The notes: generated from the sequence alone by a model not told the origin. 64,000 nt of DNA from Chlorogloeopsis fritschii PCC 6912 (GCF_000317285.1 NZ_AJLN01000107.1:60636-124635), one strand, 5' to 3'; counted from the first letter of the stretch, positions 1 to 9,552 are shown. Numbers and translations are program-made.

Positions 1-227
1 CTTTCCATTTCTGCGGCATGATCTGCATAATTTTTCCCTACTGCCACAATTTTTGAAGGGGCGCAAGGAGCCAAAATTTGGTAATTGTCTGGTTCCAGAA
101 TCAAATCGGTAGGTTGACCTTGTAACCAAGGCGGAGCATCTAACACCTGCACCGTCAATGAGAGTTGTAGTAACCCATAGTAAATCTGTCCTTCTTGATT
201 TTGAACTCGTACATAGCGCTGGGCCAT
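1..227 (-). CDS. Fumarylacetoacetate hydrolase family protein (N-terminal part)
   Basis: The minus strand reads from an ATG at 227 and runs off the window edge, giving about 75 residues. The N-terminus begins MAQRYVRVQNQEGQIYYG and leads to APSKIVAVGKNYADHAAEM. The VGKNYADHAAE signature is the start of the FAH catalytic domain, found in fumarylacetoacetase, 2-hydroxyhepta-2,4-diene-1,7-dioate isomerase and acylpyruvase-type enzymes, which cleave or isomerise C-C bonds in diketo acids with a divalent metal. The metal-binding residues would lie outside the window, so the exact substrate cannot be judged. It is divergent from rpsF with about 230 bases of AT-rich DNA between them. Confidence 0.8.
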   Translation of the reverse strand, partial: MAQRYVRVQNQEGQIYYGLLQLSLTVQVLDAPPWLQGQPTDLILEPDNYQILAPCAPSKIVAVGKNYADHAAEME

Positions 228-461
228 AACACTGATAAATATTCTACTGTTTGAGATCAAATCACCTTTTAAAGTCAATAGTCTATAGTTCACAGATCGT
301 AAACTAATGACTAACTGAATAAATTTAGCTAATTATTAAAATAGAAAACTGGTAAGATTATAATTCCTTGTTGCTTTAGATGTTGATGGGAATTTGTATT
401 AAAAATAACAATAAGTACCTATTGACATCAGCGACCTTATTGTCCATAAGGAGATGAAATC

Positions 462-782
462 GTGCAAATAGTTTATGAAACAATGTATATCCTGCGCCCC
501 GACTTGGGAGACGAGCAGGTAGAACAGGCAATTTCTAAATACGAAAACTTGATTCGAGAACAAGGGGCTGACAACATCCAGATTCAGAATCGCGGCAAAC
601 GGCGTTTAGCTTATGAAATTAATAGGCAACGGGATGGTATTTACATTCAAATGAATTACACCGCCCCTGGAAACATCATCGCTGTTTTAGAACGCGCTAT
701 GCGTTTGAGTGAAGAAGTAATTCGCTACTTGACTATTAAGCAACAAGTACAACAATCCCAAGCTTCCACAGAAGCAGCCTAA
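462..782 (+). CDS. rpsF: 30S ribosomal protein S6
   Basis: A 106-residue protein of the bS6 family, which binds S18 and the central domain of 16S rRNA in the small subunit platform. The sequence shows the family pattern: an initial beta strand ([11 protein letters not shown]), the central [10 protein letters not shown] segment, and a closing strand-helix region ending in VIRYLTIK. The tail is a short Gln/Ser/Ala-rich extension. The start is GTG at 462, supported by a Shine-Dalgarno sequence TAAGGAG about 8 bases upstream; the ATG at 483 would remove the first strand. No rpsR or ssb partner follows, so in this genome S6 appears to stand alone. Confidence 0.96.
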   Translation: MQIVYETMYILRPDLGDEQVEQAISKYENLIREQGADNIQIQNRGKRRLAYEINRQRDGIYIQMNYTAPGNIIAVLERAMRLSEEVIRYLTIKQQVQQSQASTEAA

Positions 783-991
783 ATTAGGCTAGTGGTTAGT
801 TGTTTCCCAATAACTACTAACTACTAGCTAGATAAAATTGTAAAAAAGTAAAAAAATTTGCATTTTCCTACTTGCTGATTTCTCCGAGAATGCTAAATTA
901 GCAAGTACTCGGAAGGATTTGCCTAAATTAGCACTTCCGTGTTTTTACTTAAAATATATAAAAAGTTCTGACATGGGAGCTAGTTGCCACT

Positions 992-1522
992 GTGAGCCAA
1001 AATGATACATCTACGATCCAAACGCTCTCTATAGAAGTATCGAAGTTGCGCCAAGAATTGCAACTTCGCGATCAATTAGTACAGCAGTTGTCTCAAGAAC
1101 TCTTCCGACTAGTGAAGGGTAACACTAACTTTATGCCTCAACCTGAGGTGTCAGAGCGTCATCAAAGCGAACTCCTGGCTTTACAAGAACAAATACAAGC
1201 CGTTGAGGAGCAGCTGACGTTCTACCAAGAGCAAATAGCAACTCGCGATAGTGAAATTTACCAATTGCGTCAGTCAGTGCAAGAACTAAGCGATCGCAGC
1301 CGAATGTTAGAGCAAGTAGTACAGGAGTTACCTCAAATTTATCGCCGTAAGTTTGAGGAGCGTATGGCTCCAGTTAGGGAAAAGGTAGCAATGCTACAAC
1401 GAGAAAACCGCCAGCTGCAAGCAGAACTGCAAAGTGTGAGTTACCGCCTGGCCCTAAAAACTCGTACCGCCTCTCATAGTGGTATCGATCTACCCAACTT
1501 TTCGCGCCCAATATCTGGTTAG
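992..1522 (+). CDS. Coiled-coil protein of unknown function
   Basis: A 176-residue protein starting at GTG 992. I do not recognise a named family. It has no signal peptide or membrane segment. Residues about 8-40 and 60-150 are rich in Gln, Glu, Leu and Arg with heptad-like spacing (for example LRQELQLRDQLVQQLSQEL and QEQIQAVEEQLTFYQEQI), predicting two long coiled coils separated by a Pro-containing hinge near residue 48. The C-terminus is short and not coiled. A scaffolding or filament-like role would fit but is only inferred. It is followed by a hairpin terminator at 1622 and appears monocistronic. Confidence 0.72.
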   Translation: MSQNDTSTIQTLSIEVSKLRQELQLRDQLVQQLSQELFRLVKGNTNFMPQPEVSERHQSELLALQEQIQAVEEQLTFYQEQIATRDSEIYQLRQSVQELSDRSRMLEQVVQELPQIYRRKFEERMAPVREKVAMLQRENRQLQAELQSVSYRLALKTRTASHSGIDLPNFSRPISG

Positions 1523-1621
1523 ATTAATATTTTGTCTGTACAAAATGCCTCTAAGCGCCTTGGCTTAATCAGCATTTTGCACAGTATTTGCCAGTAGCGA
1601 GGGATTGAGGTTGTTGATTAT

Positions 1622-1654
1622 GAGTGGTACTTGCAGACAAAATACCACTCTTTT
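1622..1654 (+). terminator. Rho-independent terminator after the coiled-coil gene
   Basis: GAGTGGTA (1622-1629) pairs with TACCACTC (1643-1650), with a 13-base loop and TTTT directly after. A second inverted repeat, ACTATAG (1666-1672) with CTATAGT (1690-1696) followed by a T-run, lies just downstream and may terminate from either side. Confidence 0.6.
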
Positions 1655-1731
1655 GAGAAGAAATAACTATAGCCTTTGTCACTTACCTGCTATAGTCGTT
1701 ATTTTTTGCATGAATCCACTTGTTGTCTCTG

Positions 1732-2076
1732 TTAGCAGCAGACTGCTTTTGTTAATGATTCTGGGATGTCTTCGTAAGTATTAACAATTTCAAATACTGA
1801 ATCCAGTTGGGTAAGCTCTAAAAGCAACCTGACAGGATCTTGCATATTGCAAAGTACCAGGCGACAACCACTTTGACGGGCGGCTTTTAACCCTTGAACC
1901 AATGAAACCAGCCCAGAACTATCCATGAAATCTACTTCGGCTAAGTCAATTACCCAGAGTTGATCCTGCTGGGGTAAAACTTCAGCCATCTTTTCACTCA
2001 AAGCCATCCCACCGTGTAAGTCTATGCGTCCTTGGGGCTTGAACAATATCACTTGATGTTCTGATGTTAGAGTCAT
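1732..2076 (-). CDS. STAS domain protein, anti-sigma factor antagonist type
   Basis: A 114-residue single-domain protein of the SpoIIAA/RsbV class. These proteins sequester an anti-sigma kinase when unphosphorylated and release it when a conserved serine is phosphorylated. The key motif is DFMDSSGLVSLVQGLKAAR around residues 49-67, with the phosphorylatable serine in DSSG; the N-terminal strand FKPQGRIDLHGG is also typical. It ends two codons after a CC-rich tail. No kinase or PP2C partner is adjacent, so it probably belongs to a partner-switching pathway encoded elsewhere or acts as a stand-alone signalling subunit. Confidence 0.88.
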   Translation of the reverse strand: MTLTSEHQVILFKPQGRIDLHGGMALSEKMAEVLPQQDQLWVIDLAEVDFMDSSGLVSLVQGLKAARQSGCRLVLCNMQDPVRLLLELTQLDSVFEIVNTYEDIPESLTKAVCC

Positions 2077-2815
2077 GAACTTAACTGGGTAGTTGAAAGA
2101 CTAAAACAAAAAAGCAGAAATTTGGCACAAACACTGTCTCACTTGCAAAGACTAAACCTGCTGCTTCATCCAAACTTTTCGGAATCTACAGCCATAGAAT
2201 TGCAAGGAGTAATATCAGTATTCATGCCGTATAATTTGTTTTAACTTACCCCAATATAGGCATAACTGCCCAAGAATTTTGGTAGCATCTGTATCTTTTA
2301 ACAAATTTTTATAAAATTCCAAGCTATTTATAAAGTTTTAATAAAATGAAAAATATTCTTGTCTAAGTAAGTCTAAGTATATGGTATCTCATTACCACCA
2401 ATATTATCTAAGTTTTGTGATTAATAATACTAATTTTAAAGTAATAAAACAAATTTTTGAGAAAAACCATCTAATTTTGCATAAATTAATAAAATTTGGG
2501 TAATTAAAAAACCAATTTTTTGCTTTTTTAGTAAAAATGCTTAGTGAGTTTACGTTTTTTTAGCCAAGCTAAGAACTCTGTTCTGCGAGAATATTCTGAA
2601 TTTTGAGTTTTGATTTCAGCTTTACTTTCTGTATGTTCCTTTAAAGGGGATAGGGGCGCTTGAAGAGGGGGGAGAGGGGGAAAATCTTTCGCCTTGTCCT
2701 CTTCCCAATCCCCAATACGGGAAAATCATGAAACACAATCTGTTGATTGACACATTCACTAAAAAGGAGACAAGATGATAGTAAAAGTAAAAATTTGTAA
2801 AGGCAGCGGTGCTGA
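2077..2815. other. AT-rich intergenic region
   Basis: About 740 bases between divergent genes for the STAS protein and DedA. It is strongly AT-rich, with A/T runs and no convincing open frame. It presumably holds promoters for both neighbours, but no clear -35/-10 pair or operator stands out. Confidence 0.5.
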
Positions 2816-3445
2816 ATGTCTGTTGAATTCATCTCGCTAGAAAATATCCAAGCAATTGCCCATGCGTATGGCTATTGGGCAGTTTTTTTGGGAATTTTAT
2901 TAGAGAATTTGGGCATTCCCATTCCTGGTGAAACCGTAACACTAGTAGGCGGTTTCCTGGCTGGTAGCCACGAACTGAGTTACTGGCTAGTTCTAGGTGA
3001 CGCGATCGCAGGAGCAGCGATTGGGGGGGTTTGCGGTTATTGGATTGGTAGAATTGGCGGCTGGCCTTTACTAGTGCGAGTTGGCAGCCTGTTTAGAATA
3101 TCAGAAGCTCGACTTTTAAATATCAAAGAAAAATTTAGTGAAAATGCAGCAAAAGCAGTGTTTTTTGGGCGTTTCTTTGCTTTATTGCGAATTTTTGCCG
3201 CTCCACTGGCTGGTATAGCTCAAATGCCCTTTGGAAAATTCTTATTTTTCAACCTGTTGGGGGCCAGCGTCTGGGCTAGTGTGATGGTAACACTGGCTTT
3301 CTTTGCAGGCAAAATCGTCTCCCTAGAACAGTTAGTTGCCTGGGTGAGCCAATTTGCGATCGCAGCATTACTCATCCTTGTAGCTGTGATTGTTATCCCT
3401 ATATGGTTGGAAGCTCGGCAAGAAGGATTAGGAGCAAAGGATTAG
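2816..3445 (+). CDS. DedA family inner-membrane protein
   Basis: A 209-residue membrane protein of the DedA/VTT (SNARE-associated Golgi) family, whose members act in membrane lipid homeostasis and are proposed lipid scramblases. Visible family features are the re-entrant segment LENLGIPIPGETVTLVGGFL near residues 24-43 and the second conserved stretch GRFFALLRIFAAPLAG near 117-132 with the FGRF..LR basic motif. There are four or five hydrophobic segments, ending in a long C-terminal helix. The last codons and the stop TAG are part of the first unit of a heptamer repeat (3439-3487), so the repeat overlaps the gene end. It is convergent with argG. Confidence 0.9.
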   Translation: MSVEFISLENIQAIAHAYGYWAVFLGILLENLGIPIPGETVTLVGGFLAGSHELSYWLVLGDAIAGAAIGGVCGYWIGRIGGWPLLVRVGSLFRISEARLLNIKEKFSENAAKAVFFGRFFALLRIFAAPLAGIAQMPFGKFLFFNLLGASVWASVMVTLAFFAGKIVSLEQLVAWVSQFAIAALLILVAVIVIPIWLEARQEGLGAKD

Positions 3446-3487
3446 GGACTAGAGACTAGGGATTAGGGACTAGAGACTAGGGACTAG
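3439..3487. repeat. Heptamer tandem repeat (STRR type), 7 units
   Basis: Seven contiguous 7-bp units alternating GGATTAG, GGACTAG and AGACTAG. This is the short tandemly repeated repetitive sequence style known from heterocystous cyanobacteria. The dedA stop codon lies in the first unit. Confidence 0.85.
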
Positions 3488-3602
3488 TAAATTAAAGAAT
3501 GGACATTATTATGAAACGAAGAATACAGAATACAGACTTGGCGAATTATTCTTGATTCTGACTTCTGGCTTCTGAATTCTTGACTTGTTAAAGTATCTCA
3601 TA

Positions 3603-3641
3603 CTAGCCCCTAGCCCCTAGCTCCTACCTCCTAGCCCCTAG
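3603..3641. repeat. Heptamer tandem repeat (CTAGCCC type)
   Basis: Units CTAGCCC, CTAGCCC, CTAGCTC, CTACCTC, CTAGCCC, then CTAG. The argG stop codon (reverse complement of CTA at 3631-3633) is inside it. It is roughly complementary to the array at 3439-3487, so the two could pair in a transcript. Confidence 0.8.
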
Positions 3642-4833
3642 TTTGCTGTGCCCAAATGCGAGTAGGCAAACCCCAAATGTAGATAAAGCCTTCAGCGGCC
3701 TTATGATCGAATTGATCTTCGGCTCCGTAAGTTGCTAAGTCGGGAGTGTACAAAGAGTTTTCGGAACGACGCCCAACAATAGTAGCGTTGCCTTTCAATA
3801 ACTTCACTCTCACAGTTCCAGATACACGCTCTTGTGTTTTTTGAATAAATGCATCAAGGGCTGCTTTTAGGGGACTGTACCACAATCCGTTGTAAATTAA
3901 TTGGCTGTAAGTTTCCTCAATGCCCCGCTTGTAGTGGGTGACATCTGCTGTCAAGGTTAGGCTTTCTAAATCACGGTGAGCTTGAATTAAAACTACCATT
4001 GCGGGAGATTCGTATATTTCCCGCGATTTAATTCCCACCAAACGATTTTCAATCATATCGATACGTCCGACACCGTGATTTCCTGCTAAGTGATTGAGTT
4101 GCTCGATTAGCTCAATTGGGTTTTTGTGTTCACCGTTGAGGTTGGTAGGAATGCCTTTGGTGAAACCAATTTCAATGTACTCTGGCTCGTTTGGGGTGTC
4201 GGCGATCGCCTTAGTCATTTCATAAATTTCTTCTGGTGGTTCAAATGTTGGATCTTCGAGTACACCAGCCTCAATACTCCGCCCTAATAAATTCTTGTCA
4301 ATGCTGTAGGGAGAAGATTTTTTAACTGGTGCTGGGATGCCAAATCTTTCCCCGTAGGCAATAGTTTCCTCTCGGCTCATTCCCCATTCTCTGGCTGGTG
4401 CGAGTATCTTCAGATTTGGATTTAAGGCAGCACAGGCAACATCAAAACGAACCTGATCGTTACCCTTACCAGTACAACCGTGAGCGATCGCATCAGCACC
4501 GTATTTTTGTGCAGTTTCTACTAGTGCCTTAGCAATTAACGGACGGGCAAGGGCTGTTGCCAGAGGATAGCGATTTTCATATAGAGCATTGGCTTGAATA
4601 GCGCTAAAAGCATAATCTTTGATAAAAGTGTCTTTTACATCTACTACTAGAGATTCACTAGCACCTGATTTTAAGGCTTTTTCTTTAACTGCTTCTAATT
4701 CGTCTCCTTGTCCCAAGTCTGCTGCTAGGGTAATCACTTCTTCTACACCCCACTCATGCTTGAGGTAAGGAATACATACAGATGTATCTACTCCGCCAGA
4801 ATATGCCAGCACAACCTTTTTGGCACGACCCAT
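3631..4833 (-). CDS. argG: Argininosuccinate synthase
   Basis: A 400-residue enzyme joining citrulline and aspartate with ATP to form argininosuccinate, the penultimate step of arginine synthesis; in cyanobacteria arginine also feeds cyanophycin. The N-type ATP pyrophosphatase P-loop is at residues about 9-16 ([10 protein letters not shown]), and downstream family motifs include [15 protein letters not shown] near 119-133 and [13 protein letters not shown] near 175-187. Length matches the bacterial family of about 400 residues. The start ATG at 4833 gives [14 protein letters not shown] directly before the P-loop. It stands alone, convergent with dedA, and its stop codon lies in a heptamer repeat. 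Confidence 0.97.
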   Translation of the reverse strand: MGRAKKVVLAYSGGVDTSVCIPYLKHEWGVEEVITLAADLGQGDELEAVKEKALKSGASESLVVDVKDTFIKDYAFSAIQANALYENRYPLATALARPLIAKALVETAQKYGADAIAHGCTGKGNDQVRFDVACAALNPNLKILAPAREWGMSREETIAYGERFGIPAPVKKSSPYSIDKNLLGRSIEAGVLEDPTFEPPEEIYEMTKAIADTPNEPEYIEIGFTKGIPTNLNGEHKNPIELIEQLNHLAGNHGVGRIDMIENRLVGIKSREIYESPAMVVLIQAHRDLESLTLTADVTHYKRGIEETYSQLIYNGLWYSPLKAALDAFIQKTQERVSGTVRVKLLKGNATIVGRRSENSLYTPDLATYGAEDQFDHKAAEGFIYIWGLPTRIWAQQTRG

Positions 4834-5120
4834 CAGTTTCTCCAGTTAAAAAAGCAAAGAGTGAGTGATTATTATATACAATTCATCACTACATATTTTC
4901 ATCATCAATATAATTGGTAGTGATTTACCCCAAAATCTATACAGAATCAGTCTGATGATTTAATTTTGGGTAATTGCAACCACACACAAGCATTTATTAA
5001 ATTTTCATCACAAACCAATTTTTTATATAAAGCTTTTAAGAGAAACCTGTATTGGTATTATCTACATTCACGAATGCAAAAATATCATATTTTTTTGAAA
5101 AATTAAGAATTACAAAATGC
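4834..5120. other. AT-rich intergenic region upstream of argG
   Basis: About 290 AT-rich bases between the argG start and the terminator of the PhoX gene. It should contain the argG promoter, but I see no site strong enough to mark and no small gene. Confidence 0.4.
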
Positions 5121-5163
5121 AAAAAAAATACCGTAGAGTTTGATAGACAAATTTCTACGGTAT
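5121..5163 (-). terminator. Rho-independent terminator after the PhoX gene
   Basis: ATACCGTAGA (5128-5137) pairs perfectly with TCTACGGTAT (5154-5163) across a 16-base loop. Read on the minus strand the stem is followed by a run of T (A-run at 5121-5128 on the plus strand), 44 bases past the stop codon of the phosphatase gene. Confidence 0.8.
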
Positions 5164-5206
5164 GTAACTGGCTTAAAAAAAGCGATCGCTAAACAAAATT
5201 ACACTT

Positions 5207-7381
5207 TTACAGTCCACCAATGATGCCGCCATCCTTACGTGTAATCACAATCGTTGAAGAACGCGGGCGTCCAGACGGGCCATATCCTTGACTGTGAGGC
5301 CAGTTGCTGAACTTTGTGGGATTTGAAGCCACCGCATCCTCACCTGGGTGCTGGATATTTACGAACATAGTTTTGCCATCCGGTGTAGAGATGACGCCAG
5401 TCACCTCACAGTTCATCGGGCTAGTTAGGAAACGTCTGATCTGTTTAGTATTGGGATCGGCACACATCATTACGTTACTACCGATGTTTTTCCAATCGCC
5501 GAGACCGTCACCTGCCTGATCGGTCTGTATCCAGAGGCGGCCGAAGTCATCAAACCACAGACCATCCGGAGCACCAAAGTCGTCACCGTTAATATTACCG
5601 ACAAGATTTGGCTCAGAAGCAAGTTTATCACCGCACTCGACGAAAAGATCCCAAGTGAAGGTAGTGGCTTGAACGGTACGCCCATTTTCGCGCCACCGGA
5701 TGATATGACCGTAACGGTTGTCAGGGCGAGGGTTGGCAGCATCGACCGGAGGACGGGCACTGCCTGCGCTTGTTGTACCATCAGGGTTGTTAGAAGAGGC
5801 TGGAGTAGCTCCGCGACGATTGTTGTTTGTCAAGGTGCAGTAAACTTCAATTTCCTGGTATCCGCCGATTCGAGGACGCACGGCAACCCACTCTGGCCGA
5901 TCCATCATCGTTGCACCAACTCGATCCGCTGCCTGCCGTGTCTTGACAAGCACTTCCGCTTGGCTTCTGAATCCGTTTTCGGGTGTCAATCCACCTTGAC
6001 CATATACCAAAGGAAGCCACTCACCAGTACCATCATCCTTAAACTTGGCAACGTATAGGACACCGTGATCAAGCATATCGCTGTTGGCAGCGCGATTGAA
6101 CGGATTTAAAGGTCTGGCGCAAACAAACTTGTAAATATACTCGTTGCGCTCATCGTCGCCCATATAAAAAGCCACATAGTTGTTGTCATCAACCACAACC
6201 TGAGCGCTCTCGTGCTTGAAGCGACCAAGCGCAGTACGCTTCAATGGTGTACTTTGTGGGTTGTAGGGGTCGATTTCAACTACCCAACCGAACAAATGGG
6301 GTTCAAGCGGATTTGTGCTGGCATCAAAGCGTGGATCAACCTCATGCCATCGATAACCGAATCCCGTTTTTGAGATGCCATAGCGTTTTTGTAGTGTCAA
6401 GATATCTGACTTCTCAACTCCCGGAATCGAAACTACATCTTCAGTAGGGTTAGCAAAGTAACCGTTCCAGTTCTCCTCACAAGTTAGGTAGGTACCCCAA
6501 GGAGTATAGCCGTGGGCACAGTTGTTGAGTGTGCCGTATGCCGTGTAGCCATCATTGAGTGTGCCAGTATCAATCGAGCCATTCGGCGTGAGTGAGAATT
6601 TCTTCGATTTCAAAAGTACATCGCCTGCTGCCGGGCCAGAAATATACATCTCAGTGTTGGCGGTAATGCGGCGACCATAAGATGAATTACGATTGACTTT
6701 CCAGCCATTGCCAGTCTTGAATATCTCCACAACAGACACGCCGTGAGCAGCCTGAGATTTGCGTACTTTCTCAATTGTGACTTGTGAACCAGGTAGCCCG
6801 AATTGAGGTGCAGTCTCTGTTGCTGGAATAAAGGTCAGACCATCAGGATGAAGGATTTCCTCGTGGGTATATTCATGGTTCACGCACAGTAAACCGCGAT
6901 TTGATGTCTGCTTCCGTCTAAACAAACTCCGTTCTTTGAGTGGGAAGTAGTGCATCCCATCGGTATGCATCCCAAACTGCTTTTCCTGTGCCGCAGCATC
7001 TTGTGAAGCATCCGATCGCCAGTTCGGCGCGCCGGGCATAATCGGATCGCCCCAGGCAACAAGTACTTCAACTTTGTAACCTTCAGGAACACTGACAAGA
7101 TCCTTTTCTAGAAGTCCCGTAGCTGGGTTATTCAGATTCGGTGGGACACTCTTGAAGCCAATGCCACCAAATCCTGGCCCTGGTGGGATCGGTGCTGCTT
7201 CAACACTGTGAAGAAAGCCGCCAATGGAAACCTCACCCATAACGGTAAGCACAGATGTGCTTGCCGCTGTCAATATGAACCGCCGCCGACTCATACTAAC
7301 GCGTTCAATCACATCACGGATTGACTCATTGCCGGATGGATTGATTGTCACATTGTTTTTAGGATGAAGGGAACCTTTCAT
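5207..7381 (-). CDS. phoX: PhoX-type alkaline phosphatase (DUF839), Tat-exported
   Basis: A 724-residue protein of the PhoX family, calcium- and iron-dependent phosphatases that release phosphate from organic esters outside the cytoplasm. The N-terminus carries a twin-arginine signal, MSRRRFILTAASTSVL at about residues 29-44, followed by a hydrophobic stretch ending near VEA. The body has family landmarks LLCVNHEYTHEE (about 163-174), NNCAHGYTPWGTYLTCEENW (about 286-305), VEIDPYNP and FDDFGRLWIQTDQ near 613-625, ending in PHSQGYGPSGRPRSSTIVI. Length fits the long cyanobacterial form. A terminator follows at 5121-5163. PhoX genes are normally induced by phosphate starvation, but no clean Pho box is visible upstream. 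Confidence 0.9.
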   Translation of the reverse strand: MKGSLHPKNNVTINPSGNESIRDVIERVSMSRRRFILTAASTSVLTVMGEVSIGGFLHSVEAAPIPPGPGFGGIGFKSVPPNLNNPATGLLEKDLVSVPEGYKVEVLVAWGDPIMPGAPNWRSDASQDAAAQEKQFGMHTDGMHYFPLKERSLFRRKQTSNRGLLCVNHEYTHEEILHPDGLTFIPATETAPQFGLPGSQVTIEKVRKSQAAHGVSVVEIFKTGNGWKVNRNSSYGRRITANTEMYISGPAAGDVLLKSKKFSLTPNGSIDTGTLNDGYTAYGTLNNCAHGYTPWGTYLTCEENWNGYFANPTEDVVSIPGVEKSDILTLQKRYGISKTGFGYRWHEVDPRFDASTNPLEPHLFGWVVEIDPYNPQSTPLKRTALGRFKHESAQVVVDDNNYVAFYMGDDERNEYIYKFVCARPLNPFNRAANSDMLDHGVLYVAKFKDDGTGEWLPLVYGQGGLTPENGFRSQAEVLVKTRQAADRVGATMMDRPEWVAVRPRIGGYQEIEVYCTLTNNNRRGATPASSNNPDGTTSAGSARPPVDAANPRPDNRYGHIIRWRENGRTVQATTFTWDLFVECGDKLASEPNLVGNINGDDFGAPDGLWFDDFGRLWIQTDQAGDGLGDWKNIGSNVMMCADPNTKQIRRFLTSPMNCEVTGVISTPDGKTMFVNIQHPGEDAVASNPTKFSNWPHSQGYGPSGRPRSSTIVITRKDGGIIGGL

Positions 7382-8137
7382 TCTGAATACTCCATTTAGG
7401 ATTGAGAAAGTTACTATTGATTTTCTTGGGGAAATATGTATTCAAAAATCAAAGCTGTTGCTCTTTGATTTCCTATTAGAAAAAACTGAAATTAATCTTT
7501 TAAAACATACGACTATCCAACTTCAGTATTTGATTTTTGCTCTACAAAATTATGTTTAATCAACAAATAAAACATAGCTTGTAGATAATACATCTACAAA
7601 ATCTAAAAATTCTGTCCCTGTTTTCAACTTGCTTACACTAAGCCGATTTTAAATTCAACTTTTAACTTTAAAGAATTCAAAAACTAACTTAAGTGCAATA
7701 GCAAAATCTACATCAATATTCAACATCGCTTACAGCCTGATTTTGACAATAAAACCAAGCAAGGTTTTTGCAATATATATGTAAGAAGAATTTAATTTCG
7801 ACAAAATATAATTTAAAAAATAAATATTAAGAATAGATTATGTAATGGTTAATTAAATAGAATTTAGATGATTAAAAATAGATTATTTATTGATTAAGCA
7901 AATATTAAAATAGTCTATTTACTATAAAAACGTCCAATCTGTATTAAAGAAATAAAAAACTTTATGTGCACAAATTAAAAATAATATTTCAAAATAGGAA
8001 ATTATATGAATAATTTATTATTTCCCAAAAATCATGTTTTGTGCATTGTCAGAAGTTATCTTATTGCCACCTCTTAATTCTGGCTTGACGAACAAATTGA
8101 ACAGTTTGCAAAACTAGATTTAGTAAAGGAACAGTGT
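7382..8137. other. AT-rich intergenic region
   Basis: About 755 AT-rich bases between divergent genes (PhoX and the glycosyltransferase). No open frame of note. A possible PhoB-like half-site around 7650-7675 was examined and not accepted. The TTG start of the next gene has an AGGA Shine-Dalgarno at 8127-8130. Confidence 0.4.
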
Positions 8138-9133
8138 TTGTATCCAGGTTGTCCTATCTTAGAAGTGGGCAATAGTGTTGTGAGTGAGACTGTGTTTTTA
8201 AGCGTTGTTATTCCTACGTATAATCGCAAGCCGATTTTGCAAAAGTGTCTCAAAGCATTGGAGGCACAACAGTTGAGCGTGTCCAGTTCAGTGAGTGATT
8301 ACGAAGTTGTCTTAGTAGATGATGGCTCCACTGATGGCACATTGGAGTGGCTAGCAGAACACAAAGACGAGTTTCCCCACGTGCAAACCTTTCAGCAAGA
8401 CCATCAAGGGCCTGCTGCTGCAAGGAATTTGGGGGTAGAGCAAGCACGAGGAGATATCATCATCTTTATAGATAGCGACTTAGTCGTCACAGAGAATTTC
8501 CTGCAAGCTCATGCTGATGCGTTAGTGCAGGGACAAAAAAATATGGGGAGCGATCGCTTTTTCACTTATGGTGCGGTGATTAATACTTGTAATTTCGACA
8601 ACCCCACCTCTGAACCATACAAAGTCACAGATTTTTCCGCGGCTTTTTTTGCGACAGGCAATGTAGCCATTCCCAAGCATTGGTTAGAAAAAGCAGGACT
8701 GTTTGATACTCGCTTTCAACTCTATGGCTGGGAAGATTTAGAGTTAGGCGTAAGGCTTAAAAACCTGGGTTTGAAACTGGTTAAATGTCCTGCTGCTGTT
8801 GGTTATCACTGGCATCCGCCCTTTAACTTAGAACAAATTCCCCGTCTGATTGACAAAGAAATTCAGCGGGGACGCATGGGAGTTTTGTTTTATCAAAAGC
8901 ACCCGACTTGGGAAGTGCGAATGATGATTCAAATGACTTGGTTACACCGCTTACTGTGGGGGATTCTCTCGCTTAACGGCACGTTGAATGAACGCACAAT
9001 GGCTCCATTTTTGCGATGGTTGATTAATTTGGGTAAACCCCAACTGGCTTTAGAAATCGCTCGAATTTTTCTGAATTGGTATAACGTTAAAGGTGTTTAT
9101 GAAGCCTATGCTCAACTAAATTATGAATTGTGA
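8138..9133 (+). CDS. Family 2 glycosyltransferase
   Basis: A 331-residue GT-A fold glycosyltransferase transferring a sugar from a nucleotide donor, probably to a polysaccharide, lipid or protein acceptor at the cytoplasmic face. The domain starts with LSVVIPTYNRKPILQKCL, then VVLVDDGSTDGT, GPAAARNLG, and the metal-binding DxD as IIFIDSDLVV near residues 109-118. The acceptor-side motif GWEDLELGVRLKNLG near 199-213 is typical of chondroitin-polymerase-like GT2 enzymes (ED general base region). The start shown is TTG 8138 with AGGA seven bases upstream; GTG 8180, giving MSETVFLSVVIP, is an equally plausible start. No sugar pathway neighbour identifies the substrate. Confidence 0.88.
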   Translation: MYPGCPILEVGNSVVSETVFLSVVIPTYNRKPILQKCLKALEAQQLSVSSSVSDYEVVLVDDGSTDGTLEWLAEHKDEFPHVQTFQQDHQGPAAARNLGVEQARGDIIIFIDSDLVVTENFLQAHADALVQGQKNMGSDRFFTYGAVINTCNFDNPTSEPYKVTDFSAAFFATGNVAIPKHWLEKAGLFDTRFQLYGWEDLELGVRLKNLGLKLVKCPAAVGYHWHPPFNLEQIPRLIDKEIQRGRMGVLFYQKHPTWEVRMMIQMTWLHRLLWGILSLNGTLNERTMAPFLRWLINLGKPQLALEIARIFLNWYNVKGVYEAYAQLNYEL

Positions 9134-9197
9134 ATTACGGCTGATGTGAATTAAAACGGTAAGCAAAAATCATGTTTTAGAAATCGACCACTGTCTT

Positions 9198-9237
9198 GGA
9201 AAGCTTTGATCGGAGGAAACCTCCGCTCAAACTTTCC
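9198..9237. repeat. REP-like hairpin
   Basis: GGAAAG (9198-9203) pairs with CTTTCC (9232-9237), with an inner GCGGAGG-type stem (CGGAGG/CCTCCG) around an AAA loop. The inner part, CGGAGG..CCTCCG followed by a GAGC/CTC-AAA segment, resembles the palindrome inserted in recG at about 12668-12711. Confidence 0.55.
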
Positions 9238-9296
9238 GCAGATGGACACAGATGAACACAGATAATTTATCCGTGTGCATCTGTGTTTATCTGTGG
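9236..9296. repeat. Solo CACAGATG hairpin, relative of the inverted repeats around the GxxExxY gene
   Basis: Two 30-base arms (9236-9265 and 9267-9296) fold about a single central base: 25 Watson-Crick pairs, 3 G-T pairs and 2 mismatches. The arms consist of the unit ACACAGATGA/ACACAGATAA. The same sequence forms the terminal inverted repeats at 26897-26927 and 27334-27364, which enclose a gene; here the two arms meet without one. Confidence 0.85.
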
Positions 9297-9552
9297 TCGC
9301 GATCGCCTAAAAATTGGATTTCGCAATCAATCTATAATTTGGTGCAACTCAAGATGAGTTCGGCTAATTCATATTAGACATGAATTATGAAATTAAGAGT
9401 AGTACTGTGATTCATGATTTAGCATTCATAATTCATCATTTTTTATGTTACCCTAGTATGGTTGTTTAATTCCGCACATCTAGGATTTCGGGTGTTTCTG
9501 ACTAAGAAATACGCCTGGATGGAGGTTTAACCCGAATAGGAGTTCAGAGAAT

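Noticed and set aside
2641..2832. 63-codon minus-strand frame before dedA
   Set aside because: Overlaps the dedA start, has no family resemblance, and lies in AT-rich, repeat-like DNA.
5304..7098. Short frames on both strands inside the PhoX gene
   Set aside because: They overlap a well-supported coding region, have no motifs, and are shadow frames.
7645..7680. Possible Pho box upstream of the PhoX gene
   Set aside because: TTTAACTT matches the consensus octamer, but neighbouring units are not at 11-bp spacing and the orientation does not fit the minus-strand gene.
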